A DNA stretch of 10,821 bases. Origin: UKL13-2 sp031431435. Its GTDB lineage: Bacteria; Pseudomonadota; Gammaproteobacteria; Burkholderiales; Usitatibacteraceae. The DNA lies in NCBI GenBank assembly GCA_031431435.1, contig JANPDI010000184.1, positions 1 to 10,821 of the forward strand. The letters run 5' to 3'. Positions 1 to 6,991 of the stretch are shown here, piece by piece. The translations under genes were made by a program, and so were the position numbers. The notes under the pieces are model-generated. The model ran no database searches, had not been told where the DNA came from, and worked only from the letters and a program-made list of their open reading frames with translations. Every line of letters starts with the position of its first letter. Position 1 is the stretch's first letter.

Positions 1-177
1 CCGCCCTTGCATCGCCAGATCGCCCAAAAAAGCCGACACGTCGGGCGCGGATTTCTCATCGATGATCGCCACCACGCGTCGCGCTTGGGACAAGCCGTCT
101 GCCAGCACGCTTTCAATACAAAGCTTGGTTTCAGGCAGGTCGCAGAAACCGGTGACAATAATTGAAGTGGATTGCAT
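1..177 (-). CDS. Unrecognised protein, N-terminal 59 residues only
   Basis: A reading frame opens with ATG at 175-177 and stays open to the left edge, so only the N-terminus is visible. I do not recognise it with confidence. It starts with a hydrophobic strand (SIIVTGF), then a probable amphipathic helix, then a second strand (RRVVAIIDE). This beta-alpha-beta start suits a nucleotide-binding or Rossmann-like fold. The TGF opening and spacing recall COG0523/CobW GTPases (usually TGFLGxGKTT), but the Walker A glycines and lysine-threonine pair are absent (CDLPETK instead). That resemblance is weak. No Shine-Dalgarno sequence precedes the ATG. The gene follows the EamA gene after 122 bp, the longest gap between minus-strand genes here, so it may have its own promoter. 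That it is coding rests on the open frame and a plausible protein start. Confidence 0.5.
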   Translation of the reverse strand, partial: MQSTSIIVTGFCDLPETKLCIESVLADGLSQARRVVAIIDEKSAPDVSAFLGDLAMQGR

Positions 178-208
178 GAATGAATGAGAGGTCGGCGAAG
201 CGCTGTTC

Positions 209-234
209 AAAATGCTGTTGCCGGGCAACGCAGC
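209..234 (-). terminator. Weak terminator-like hairpin after the EamA gene
   Basis: On the minus strand GCTGCGTTGC (234-225) can pair with GCAACAGC (221-214), with a two-base bulge and a three-base loop. A short ATTTT tract (213-209) follows. It lies between the stop of the EamA gene and the start of the next gene, as an intrinsic terminator would. The T run is only four bases and the bulge weakens the stem, so this is tentative. Confidence 0.25.
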
Positions 235-259
235 GCGTGGCGAAAATAGTTTGAACTGC

Positions 260-285
260 ATTATATGTTGGGGCGGTACCGCTCC
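260..285 (-). promoter_or_regulatory. Candidate -10 box with adjacent palindrome
   Basis: On the minus strand a perfect TATAAT lies at 265-260, about 83 bases before the ATG of the left-edge gene. Just upstream of it is the near-palindrome GGGGCGGTACCGCTCC (270-285 on the plus strand; 7 of 8 pairs, core GCGGTACCGC perfect). It fills most of the -35/-10 spacer, where an operator could sit. No convincing -35 hexamer is found at 16-20 bp spacing, so an activator-dependent promoter or chance are both possible. Confidence 0.25.
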
Positions 286-299
286 GGCACACCAAGCGG

Positions 300-1205
300 C
301 TAGCGTTGCGCCTTTAATGCCAGAAATATACCCATTAACAACATTGCAAAGCCGACCAGTTGTAGCAAGGCGAACTGTTCACCGAACAACCACCACGCCA
401 GCAGTGCCGAGCCGATTGGTTCGGCCAGAATGGCAAGCGCAACCATCGCCGGCGTCAGGTGTTTAAGTGACCAGTTGATGCCGCTATGGCCCAATAACTG
501 GGGTCCCAATGCCAGCCCCGCGAGGCAGAGCCAACCCAGATCGGTAAATCCGACCAGTTTGGTGCCGGCGATCATCGAAAACAGACCTAAAAATAGCGCG
601 GCGAACACAAAGACGAGCCCGACGTATAGCCAAATCGATATGGTTCCGGCCAGTCGGCGCCCGATTAACAGGTAGCCGCATACCGTGAGCGAGCCGATCA
701 ACGCCAGCAAGTTTCCAAGCATCGGGTTTGGCTGCGCGTGGCTCGCGCCGGCGGTCATGGCGTCTGACATAAAAATGCAAAAGCTGCCAAACATCGCCGC
801 AGCGATGCCAATCGCCAGCCAGCCGCCCACCCTTTCCTTGAACAACAACCATGAAATCAAGGCAATCCAGATCGGATTGGTGGTGACCAACGCGGTGCTG
901 CTGGCGACCGAGGTAAATGCAAGTGACGAAATCCATGACGCAAAGTGCAGGGCCAGAAAAAAACCCGACGCGATCGTCAGGCGCCAGGTTTGTCTGGTGA
1001 GTTGCCGCACCTCGCCGCGCAATCCGGCATTTGACCCAACCCAACACGCCAATAAACTGCCGGCAATGGCGAGCCGCCAAAATGCAATCGCCAATGACGG
1101 CACCGCCTCGTGTTGCGCTGTGCGGATCATGATTGCAGCAGTCGAAACAATTGCCACCGAAACCCCCAACACCACCAAAGGGAGCGCGGACGGCTTGTCA
1201 GTCAT
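300..1205 (-). CDS. EamA/DMT-family transporter (RhaT-like exporter)
   Basis: A 301-residue inner-membrane protein with about ten hydrophobic helices arranged as two EamA repeats, the normal size and layout of drug/metabolite transporters. Family-like signatures are AFWRL at about residues 41-45 in the first repeat, the long stretch SSTALVTTNPIWIALISWLLFKERV before its end, and the matching LTPAMVALAILAEPIGSALLAWWLFGEQ in the second. Relatives export amino acids, purines, drugs or other small metabolites by proton antiport. The substrate cannot be read from sequence. The ATG at 1203-1205 puts the first helix at residue 9, as expected, but no clear Shine-Dalgarno is seen. It lies 59 bp after the cysteine-rich gene in an AT-rich gap without an obvious terminator, so it may be the last gene of that unit. 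The 122 bp beyond it hold only a weak hairpin and a possible promoter. Confidence 0.9.
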   Translation of the reverse strand: MTDKPSALPLVVLGVSVAIVSTAAIMIRTAQHEAVPSLAIAFWRLAIAGSLLACWVGSNAGLRGEVRQLTRQTWRLTIASGFFLALHFASWISSLAFTSVASSTALVTTNPIWIALISWLLFKERVGGWLAIGIAAAMFGSFCIFMSDAMTAGASHAQPNPMLGNLLALIGSLTVCGYLLIGRRLAGTISIWLYVGLVFVFAALFLGLFSMIAGTKLVGFTDLGWLCLAGLALGPQLLGHSGINWSLKHLTPAMVALAILAEPIGSALLAWWLFGEQFALLQLVGFAMLLMGIFLALKAQR

Positions 1206-1264
1206 TGCTAAGAAATAACATTAATAACGATCTGTAATATGTTGGTTTTATTGAGTATTAAGCG

Positions 1265-1636
1265 TCAATGACCCATCGGACTTTCGCCCGTTGCGTCCTT
1301 CACACATTGCATAAAATCGCGCCCCGGTCGCGGCTCGCAGGTCTTGAATGCCCGAACTTCGGCCGCGCATGCCGCTGCGGCTTTACCGTTTAAAGGCTGA
1401 CAAACCAGCGGATTGGCCAACAGGAATTCGCGATCACAGGCGAAATGCGCATCGCCCTTTAGCGGCCCGCATTTTTCGGCCATTTGCATATGCCGCTCAC
1501 AACGCAGCTGCTCGGTCCCCTGTTTTTTGGCACATGGTCCGACATGGCCGCTGGCGACGAACGATATACATAGCATCGTGCCCAGCAGGATCTGCCAGCG
1601 CAATCGGGTGATACGAATGTTCGTTGGTCTATTCAT
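1265..1636 (-). CDS. Small secreted protein with four C-x4-G-x5-C repeats
   Basis: A 123-residue protein with an N-terminal signal peptide: a basic n-region to Arg13, a hydrophobic core at about residues 15-29, and likely cleavage near SG-HVG (30/31). The mature part has eight cysteines at 35, 46, 56, 67, 79, 90, 100 and 111. They form four copies of C-x4-G-x5-C (35-46, 56-67, 79-90, 100-111) joined by linkers of 9, 11 and 9 residues. The glycine five residues after the first cysteine is present in all four. I know no named family for it. I infer an exported, disulphide-stapled protein made of helical hairpins, or less likely a metal binder. Its ATG overlaps the stop of the upstream DUF2798 gene (ATGA), and AGGGGA lies six bases before the start. 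The two are therefore almost certainly translated from one message. Confidence 0.8.
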   Translation of the reverse strand: MNRPTNIRITRLRWQILLGTMLCISFVASGHVGPCAKKQGTEQLRCERHMQMAEKCGPLKGDAHFACDREFLLANPLVCQPLNGKAAAACAAEVRAFKTCEPRPGRDFMQCVKDATGESPMGH

Positions 1637-1881
1637 CTGATTTCCCCTGGTTTATTCGGCGGTTGTACAAGCTTCATCACAATTTTTCTGGCGATGGGCG
1701 CCAATACCATGACCGCTGGAAATGCAAAGACCCACGCAACCAAAAACGCACGCATCCAGCGACTAAAAAAGTCCGGGATAAACCCCAAATTTAGCAGCGT
1801 CAACACAGCCGACATCACAAACGCCATCAGCATGGACATAAAAAACGCAAAAACAACTGCGGTATATTTCGCCGGGATCAT
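1633..1881 (-). CDS. DUF2798-type small two-helix membrane protein
   Basis: An 82-residue protein that looks like DUF2798. It begins with a short polar MIPAKY segment, has a first membrane helix at about residues 7-30 and a loop with NLGFIPDFFSRWMRAF. A second helix spans about residues 46-65 (LVAWVFAFPAVMVLAPIA), and the tail is basic. Length and helix spacing match the usual 70-90 residues of the family, whose function is unknown. AAAGG lies about ten bases upstream of the ATG at 1879-1881. The gene follows cysN after 55 bp and overlaps the cysteine-rich gene by four bases (1633-1636). The pair may form a small envelope module, which is inference from the overlap alone. Confidence 0.75.
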   Translation of the reverse strand: MIPAKYTAVVFAFFMSMLMAFVMSAVLTLLNLGFIPDFFSRWMRAFLVAWVFAFPAVMVLAPIARKIVMKLVQPPNKPGEIR

Positions 1882-1936
1882 GATTCGGTGCCTTTTGCGA
1901 TGGGTGTTGGCTGTTTCAATTTGCCGGCGGGCGTGA

Positions 1937-3274
1937 CTAACCCGGGCCCGGTTCGATGATCATGCCTGCGGCAACAGTACGATTGGTGGTGTCGTCGATC
2001 AACACAAAACAGCCGGTGGTCCGGTTGGTTTCAAATGCGTCAAAAATCAACGGGCGCTGTGTCGACAGCCTGACTTGCGCAATTTCGTTCATCTGCAATG
2101 TGTTTGACGACACCGGCTCATCAGCAAGCGTCTCCACATTCAGCCGAAAATCGATTTTCTCGATCAGGGCCCGGCTTGACTGTGTTGTGTGTTTAATCCA
2201 ATAGCGCCGACCAAACTCTAGATTAGACGGGTCCAACCAGCACAAATTGGCTGAAAAAGCGCTCCCTACATAGGGTTTTTGTTTTGCAGTTGGCGTGATA
2301 TCCACCGCCGCCCCACCCGCCACCAGCATATCGCCACGGGAAATATCGAGCTGCCGATCCAACACCAACGTCACGGCCTGCTCCACATGCGCCACCTCGT
2401 GCTCGCCGCCGTCGTAATGGATTGCCGCGATGGTGGCTTCGCCTTCACCCGGCAAAACCTGCACACGATCTCCGCGCTTCACGCTGCCACCAACAACCGT
2501 GCCTTGGTAGCCGCGCAAGGTCTGATTAGGCCCAAACTTCGATTTCGCAACCCGTTGCACCGGAAAACGAAACAGGTGATTGCCCGCCGCCACGACGCGG
2601 TGCGCAGTGGTTGTTTCAAGCGTTTCCAGCAATGTCGGGCCGTCATACCAGGGCATGGCACGCGCCTGCCCGTCGCCACGTTTTGCCAGCATTTCACCCT
2701 TCAGCGCCGACATGGGGATAAAGGTGACCTGCACAAATGCCAGTTTTGCCAGAAATGGCGCAAATTCGTCGCGCAAACGGTCATACACGGCCTCGTCGTA
2801 CCCGACTAAATCCATCTTGTTGATGGCGACCACCAGATGCGGAATCCGCAGCAGGGATGCGATCACCGCATGGCGGCGCGATTGGGTGCCAACGCCCTTG
2901 CGTGCGTCGACCAATACAATCGTCAAATCAGCGGTTGACGATCCGGTGACCATGTTGCGCGTGTACTGCTCATGGCCGGGCGTGTCGGCAATGATGAAGC
3001 GGCGTTTGGGCGTGATGAAATAGCGGTACGCAACGTCGATGGTAATGCCCTGTTCACGTTCGGCGATGAGACCGTCGGTTAACAGCGAAAAGTCGACCGC
3101 CTCACCGGGTGGGACGTGACCGTGTTTGACGGTTGCGCCGGCCAGCATCGCCAATTGGTCCTCAAGAATGCCGTGGGCGTCGTACAAAAGCCGGCCGATC
3201 AGGGTGCTTTTGCCGTCGTCAACCGAGCCCGCCGTTGACACACGCAGGGTATCGACTTGGTCGAGGCCGCGCAT
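1937..3274 (-). CDS. cysN: Sulfate adenylyltransferase subunit 1 (CysN GTPase)
   Basis: This is the GTPase subunit of ATP sulfurylase. GTP hydrolysis by CysN drives CysD to form adenosine 5'-phosphosulfate from ATP and sulfate in the cytoplasm. The 445-residue chain has an EF-Tu-like G domain: P-loop GSVDDGKS (16-23), GITID switch I (76-80), DTPGH (97-101), NKMD (152-155) and SAL (189-191). Two beta-barrel domains follow from about residue 230. It ends after the barrels with no APS kinase (CysC) extension, unlike the CysNC fusions. It is slightly shorter than E. coli CysN (about 475). The start is set by GAGGGA eight bases before the ATG, which overlaps the cysD stop by one base (TGATG). This implies translational coupling and equal production of the two subunits. 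Confidence 0.97.
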   Translation of the reverse strand: MRGLDQVDTLRVSTAGSVDDGKSTLIGRLLYDAHGILEDQLAMLAGATVKHGHVPPGEAVDFSLLTDGLIAEREQGITIDVAYRYFITPKRRFIIADTPGHEQYTRNMVTGSSTADLTIVLVDARKGVGTQSRRHAVIASLLRIPHLVVAINKMDLVGYDEAVYDRLRDEFAPFLAKLAFVQVTFIPMSALKGEMLAKRGDGQARAMPWYDGPTLLETLETTTAHRVVAAGNHLFRFPVQRVAKSKFGPNQTLRGYQGTVVGGSVKRGDRVQVLPGEGEATIAAIHYDGGEHEVAHVEQAVTLVLDRQLDISRGDMLVAGGAAVDITPTAKQKPYVGSAFSANLCWLDPSNLEFGRRYWIKHTTQSSRALIEKIDFRLNVETLADEPVSSNTLQMNEIAQVRLSTQRPLIFDAFETNRTTGCFVLIDDTTNRTVAAGMIIEPGPG

Positions 3275-4164
3275 CAGAAATATCCCTCTTTTTTGCGCAG
3301 TTCCATCGACGCTTCTGCCGTCTTGTCGTCCATGCGTGTGGCACCACGTTCAGTGAGCGTGGCTGCGGCGGTCTCCAGCACAATTTCATCCAGTGTCGCC
3401 GCGCGTGAGGCCACCGGGCAGGTGCAGGTCATATCGCCAACGGTACGAAATCGCACCATGCGGGTGACGACGGTTTCGTTTGCAAGCGGTAACGTCACTG
3501 GCGTGACGGGCAACAACAAGCCGTTGCGTTCAACCACTTCCCGCTGGTGCGCAAAATAGATGGTCGGTACCGCCAGATCTTCCTGCGCGATGTATTGCCA
3601 GACATCCAGCTCGGTCCAATTGGAAATCGGAAACACCCGCAGATGTTCCCTGGGTTTAAGCCGAGCGTTATAGAGATTCCACAGCTCGGGCCGCTGATTC
3701 TTGGGGTCCCACTGGCCCCAGGCGTCACGATGCGAAAAAATGCGTTCCTTGGCGCGGGCTTTTTCTTCGTCACGACGGGCACCACCGAACAACGCGTCAA
3801 ATCCGTGTTTGGCAATTGTGTCCAGCAGGGTCACACTTTGATGTGGATTGCGGCTCTCGGTCGGATCTGCCAGCACCACACGTCCGGCCGCGATGGATTC
3901 TTCTACCGACCCGACAATCAGCGTCTCGCCCAGTTCGGCGGCACGGTGGTCGCGAAACGCCATTACTTCCGGAAAATTGTGTCCGGTATCGATGTGCAAC
4001 AGTGGAAACGGAAAACGATCGGGTCGAAACGCTTTTTCGGCGAGCCGCAACAGGCAAATCGAGTCTTTTCCGCCCGAAAACAACAGCGCCGGATGGGCAC
4101 ATTCAGCGACCACTTCGCGCATGATATGGATGGCTTCGGCTTCGAGCCAGTCGAGATGATTCAC
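3274..4164 (-). CDS. cysD: Sulfate adenylyltransferase subunit 2 (CysD)
   Basis: This is the catalytic subunit of ATP sulfurylase, from the PP-loop ATP pyrophosphatase superfamily. Of its 296 residues the diagnostic parts are the PP-loop SGGKDS (30-35), LLHIDTGHNF, the highly conserved GGARRDEEKARAKER, WDPKNQRPELWNLYN, VFPISNWTELDVWQYI and the C-terminal SMELRKKEGYF. The TVGDMTCTCPV segment differs from E. coli CysD and resembles the form common in other bacteria. The start is GTG (4162-4164). It gives an N-terminus beginning at the conserved HL..LEAEAIHI helix, a few residues shorter than E. coli. No clear Shine-Dalgarno is visible. It precedes cysN with a one-base overlap and follows rmd after 51 bp. 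The APS product needs cysC or an APS reductase, neither of which is in view. Confidence 0.97.
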   Translation of the reverse strand: MNHLDWLEAEAIHIMREVVAECAHPALLFSGGKDSICLLRLAEKAFRPDRFPFPLLHIDTGHNFPEVMAFRDHRAAELGETLIVGSVEESIAAGRVVLADPTESRNPHQSVTLLDTIAKHGFDALFGGARRDEEKARAKERIFSHRDAWGQWDPKNQRPELWNLYNARLKPREHLRVFPISNWTELDVWQYIAQEDLAVPTIYFAHQREVVERNGLLLPVTPVTLPLANETVVTRMVRFRTVGDMTCTCPVASRAATLDEIVLETAAATLTERGATRMDDKTAEASMELRKKEGYF

Positions 4165-4215
4165 GGCAGCATCACCGGGCGGTAGTTGGGGATAATAATC
4201 GGCACAGTGTACGCA

Positions 4216-5127
4216 TCATGCCGATGACGAGGCATGGTACATCCATGCCAGCGTCTCACGAAATGAGATTTCCTCTACTGTACCAATGGCGGACTCCAGC
4301 TTCGCCTTTGACCCAATGAGCTTCACAACTTCATTTTTACGGACAAAAGCCGGGTTGACTCGCACCTCGATGTTATGGCCTGAAATATGTCGCATCAAAT
4401 TTAGAATTTCTGTCAACGTAAATCCAACACCCGAGCAGATGTTAAAGGAATCGCTGCGCATGCCACGCAGAGAGGCCGTTTCGATCAAGCGGCGATAACA
4501 TTTCACAACCATACGCACATCTGAAAAGTCGCGCATGACATCAAGATTGCCCAGTTCAATAAATGGCGCTTTGCGGCGAAAATGGTCGACAATCTTTGGT
4601 ATCAGAAACTGAGGTGACTGACCGAGCCCGGTGTAATTAAACGGCCTGACGATCGTTATTGGCAGATGATCAGTCCATAACCTCGCCATGAGTTCCATGG
4701 AAACTTTTGACACGGCGTAATCATTTATTGGTGACGGCGCAATATCTTCATCCAGCACTTCCGCGATTGAGTTGCCATATATGTTCGAGCTACTTGCCAG
4801 CAGTACGGCACCTGGAACAGTAATGCACCCCGTCAACGCCGCCAGCAGGTTTCGGGTACCAAGGATATTGGTTCGATATATTTCGTCAGCATCGCCATGC
4901 GCAACAAACGTGATTGCAGCCAGATGACAAACGACATCAGGCTGGATTGTATTGACCACATCGGCAACCGCGGCGACGTTTAAAATGTCGCAAGTCATCA
5001 TATTCTTGTGGTCGGTGTTGGGGACGACTGAGATGCCATGCACGTCATACCCAGCGGCGGCTAATTCAGCTGCGAGATATCTGCCGGTGAAGCCGTCAAT
5101 TCCGGTAATGAGCGCTTTTTTTACCAC
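4216..5127 (-). CDS. rmd: GDP-6-deoxy-D-mannose reductase (Rmd)
   Basis: A short-chain dehydrogenase/epimerase that reduces the 4-keto group of GDP-4-keto-6-deoxy-D-mannose to give GDP-D-rhamnose. Counted from the chosen start, GIDGFTG at residues 8-14 is the Rossmann GxxGxxG loop. HLAA, the SSSNIYG strand and YAVSK (Y-x3-K) form the NAD(P)H site and catalytic triad. RPFNYTGLGQSPQFLIPKIV is typical of Rmd rather than GMER/WcaG-type fucose synthases. The frame is open back to a TTG at 5205, but there is no ATG before the Rossmann loop. I chose GTG at 5125-5127, which gives 303 residues, the usual Rmd length, and starts just before the first strand. A GTG at 5175 is also possible, and none of these has a Shine-Dalgarno. 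It follows gmd, which makes its substrate. GC content is lower than in flanking genes. Confidence 0.9.
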   Translation of the reverse strand: MVKKALITGIDGFTGRYLAAELAAAGYDVHGISVVPNTDHKNMMTCDILNVAAVADVVNTIQPDVVCHLAAITFVAHGDADEIYRTNILGTRNLLAALTGCITVPGAVLLASSSNIYGNSIAEVLDEDIAPSPINDYAVSKVSMELMARLWTDHLPITIVRPFNYTGLGQSPQFLIPKIVDHFRRKAPFIELGNLDVMRDFSDVRMVVKCYRRLIETASLRGMRSDSFNICSGVGFTLTEILNLMRHISGHNIEVRVNPAFVRKNEVVKLIGSKAKLESAIGTVEEISFRETLAWMYHASSSA

Positions 5128-5161
5128 GTCGGCAACCGGCGGCGGGCACGCATGGACGAAT

Positions 5162-6202
5162 TCAAAATGAAGCACCCGCAATATTGCGACGGATATCTGC
5201 CTCAACCATCATCTGGCAGAGCTGCTCCAAGGTCGTCGTCGGCTGCCAAGCCAGATCACTCTTGGCCTTTTCCGGATTGCCAATCAACAACTCAACTTCT
5301 GCAGGTCGATAAAATGCAGGATCTACCTTTACGATGGTTTTTCCGGTCAATCGATCAGTCGCCACCTCGGCTTCGGCAGAACCGCTGAATTCAAGATCAA
5401 AGCCTGCCGCGCGGCCTGCCAGCAAGACAAAATCACGCACGCTTTCCGTTCGATTGGTTGCCAGAATGTATGTATCCGGCTTGGGCGCCTGCAGCATCCG
5501 CCACATGCCGTCAACATAGTCTTTGGCGTAGCCCCAGTCACGCTTTGCATCCATGTTTCCGAGCGCCAGCACGTCAAGCTTGCCGAGTTTAATTTTTGCC
5601 AGGCTGTCGGTGATTTTGCGCGTGACAAATTCACGCCCGCGGAGCGGTGATTCATGATTAAAGAGGATGCCACTGCTGCCAAAAATGCCGTAGCTTTCGC
5701 GGTAATTGACCGTCATCCAATGCGCGTAAAGCTTTGCCACACCATAAGGGCTGCGTGGATAAAACGGGGTGCTCTCGATCTGTGGAATTGCCTGTACCTT
5801 GCCAAACATTTCTGATGTGCTTGCCTGGTAGAAGCGAATTTCCGGGTTAACGATGCGGATAGCTTCGAGCAAATTGACAGCACCAAGGCCGGAAATTTCT
5901 GCGGTCGTTATCGGCTGTTCAAACGAAACGCCAACAAAGCTTTGTGCAGCGAGATTGTAAATTTCAGTCGGCTGTGCATGTTTAATCAACCTGACGATAT
6001 TCCCCAAGTCGGTCAGATCAAATTCAACCAAATGCAAATCCGGGTGGCCACGGGCACCGACGTCGTCTAACCGCCAAAAGTTAACCGAGCTTGTCCGGCG
6101 ATAGGTGCCGTAGACGGTATAACCCTTGTCGAGAAGTAACTTGCTGAGGTACGCACCGTCTTGACCGGTAACGCCGGTCACAATTGCAACGAGTTTTTTC
6201 AC
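5162..6202 (-). CDS. gmd: GDP-mannose 4,6-dehydratase (Gmd)
   Basis: It converts GDP-D-mannose to GDP-4-keto-6-deoxy-D-mannose, the branch point to GDP-D-rhamnose and GDP-L-fucose, in the cytoplasm. The 346-residue protein has the Rossmann loop TGVTGQDG (9-16), the NADP-binding TYRR segment (33-36) and NLAAQSFVGVSFEQP (83-97). Catalytic STSE lies at 128-131 and Y-x3-K at 153-157 (YGVAK). NHESPLRGREFVTRKI (182-197) is a Gmd hallmark. The start is GTG at 6200-6202. An in-frame TAA lies five codons upstream and no ATG precedes the Rossmann loop, so the start is secure although no Shine-Dalgarno is seen. It lies 55 bp after the SRAP gene and is followed by rmd. The pair points to D-rhamnose, as in A-band-like polysaccharides, rather than fucose. 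GC is clearly lower than in neighbours (40-50 % on two counted lines). Confidence 0.96.
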   Translation of the reverse strand: MKKLVAIVTGVTGQDGAYLSKLLLDKGYTVYGTYRRTSSVNFWRLDDVGARGHPDLHLVEFDLTDLGNIVRLIKHAQPTEIYNLAAQSFVGVSFEQPITTAEISGLGAVNLLEAIRIVNPEIRFYQASTSEMFGKVQAIPQIESTPFYPRSPYGVAKLYAHWMTVNYRESYGIFGSSGILFNHESPLRGREFVTRKITDSLAKIKLGKLDVLALGNMDAKRDWGYAKDYVDGMWRMLQAPKPDTYILATNRTESVRDFVLLAGRAAGFDLEFSGSAEAEVATDRLTGKTIVKVDPAFYRPAEVELLIGNPEKAKSDLAWQPTTTLEQLCQMMVEADIRRNIAGASF

Positions 6203-6257
6203 TTTTGTTTGTTCTTAGATTTTCCGGGATCATCAATTGCCACCCAATTCCAAGGCC

Positions 6258-6959
6258 TCACAGAAGTTGATTCTGCAGCGCAGGTTTTGGGCTCGCAATT
6301 CGTTTCACAGGCGCAGCATTCGCCGTCATTTGATCGGCAGGAAATTGTTGACACATTATAAACGCTTGGTCGCCATTGGCATTTAACCAAACATCATAGT
6401 CATCCGGCCTCAAAATCACCGGCATACGCTTTTCATCACCCGGCCGGTGCATTCGCTTCATGACGGCGTGATCGTCGGCATTGACCGTCAGCATGGTGAA
6501 GCTGTCGACGATTTTGTCGTCACGCTGCCAGCGCTCCCACAGCCCGGCCAGGGCAAACGGCTCGCCGCTGGCCAGCGCCATTTTCCAGCGTACCGCCTTG
6601 CCGGTTTCCCAGCATGGCTCGTAAAACGATTGCACCGGGATGAGACAAAACCGCCGGTTGCGCCAGGCATGTTTAAAGCTGGGCAGTTGCCCGATGGTTT
6701 CAACACGGGCGTTGTAGGTGGCGAAACGAAGGGTTGGTCGTTCAACGTCCTCGGCCTTGGCCCAGGTTGGCACCAGACCAAACCGTGCCGGAATACACTC
6801 CAGCCCGTCGGCAGGGTCGTCGTTGCGGCGGATGATGTTGCGCACCACCGGTGCGACGTAGCCCGGATAGGCCTCGCGTTTGAACGCGACCGGCGGCAAC
6901 TCAGCGCCAAATTTTCTGGCGAATTCCGCTTCCAAATAGGGTTCGTAATTGGTGCACAT
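6258..6959 (-). CDS. SRAP-domain protein (YedK/HMCES family)
   Basis: A 233-residue SOS response-associated peptidase-family protein. In studied members (E. coli YedK, human HMCES) the N-terminal Cys2, exposed after Met removal, forms a thiazolidine crosslink with abasic sites in single-stranded DNA and so protects them from breakage. The required residues are visible: Cys2 in MCTNY, Asn83 in the YNAR motif, Glu114 in SFYEP, and His171 in the MHRP...RMPVIL motif. The catalytic cysteine fixes the start at ATG 6957-6959. MCTNY instead of the usual MCGRF marks a known proteobacterial subfamily. After about residue 205 a short polar tail follows. It lies 32 bp after the exonuclease/GIY-YIG gene and is probably co-transcribed with it. 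With the LexA box upstream of that gene, SOS induction is plausible. Confidence 0.93.
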   Translation of the reverse strand: MCTNYEPYLEAEFARKFGAELPPVAFKREAYPGYVAPVVRNIIRRNDDPADGLECIPARFGLVPTWAKAEDVERPTLRFATYNARVETIGQLPSFKHAWRNRRFCLIPVQSFYEPCWETGKAVRWKMALASGEPFALAGLWERWQRDDKIVDSFTMLTVNADDHAVMKRMHRPGDEKRMPVILRPDDYDVWLNANGDQAFIMCQQFPADQMTANAAPVKRIASPKPALQNQLL

Positions 6960-6991
6960 GACGTTGTTTGATTGGCCTGCATTTACCGCGG

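Noticed and set aside
685..1218. 177-codon plus-strand ORF opposite the EamA gene
   Set aside because: The opposite frame gives a clear ten-helix transporter, while this one gives a composition-biased product with no domain.
1206..1264. AT-rich gap with a TTGACG hexamer and a repeated AATAAC, considered as a promoter for the EamA gene
   Set aside because: No -10-like hexamer lies 15-19 bp from TTGACG, and no hairpin suitable for a terminator was found. The gap may hold a weak promoter, but I cannot place one.
3547..4185. 212-codon plus-strand ORF opposite cysD
   Set aside because: CysD on the other strand is conserved over its full length, and the antisense translation resembles nothing.
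6165..6181. GACCGG...CCGGTC inverted repeat at the start of gmd, considered as an RNA hairpin
   Set aside because: It arises from the repeated VTG codons of the Rossmann loop region and has no T run or regulatory context.
6199..6390. 63-codon minus-strand ORF rich in cysteine, overlapping the end of the SRAP gene
   Set aside because: It lies in another frame over the conserved SRAP tail and the short gap to gmd, has no recognisable domain or ribosome binding site, and would overlap two real genes.
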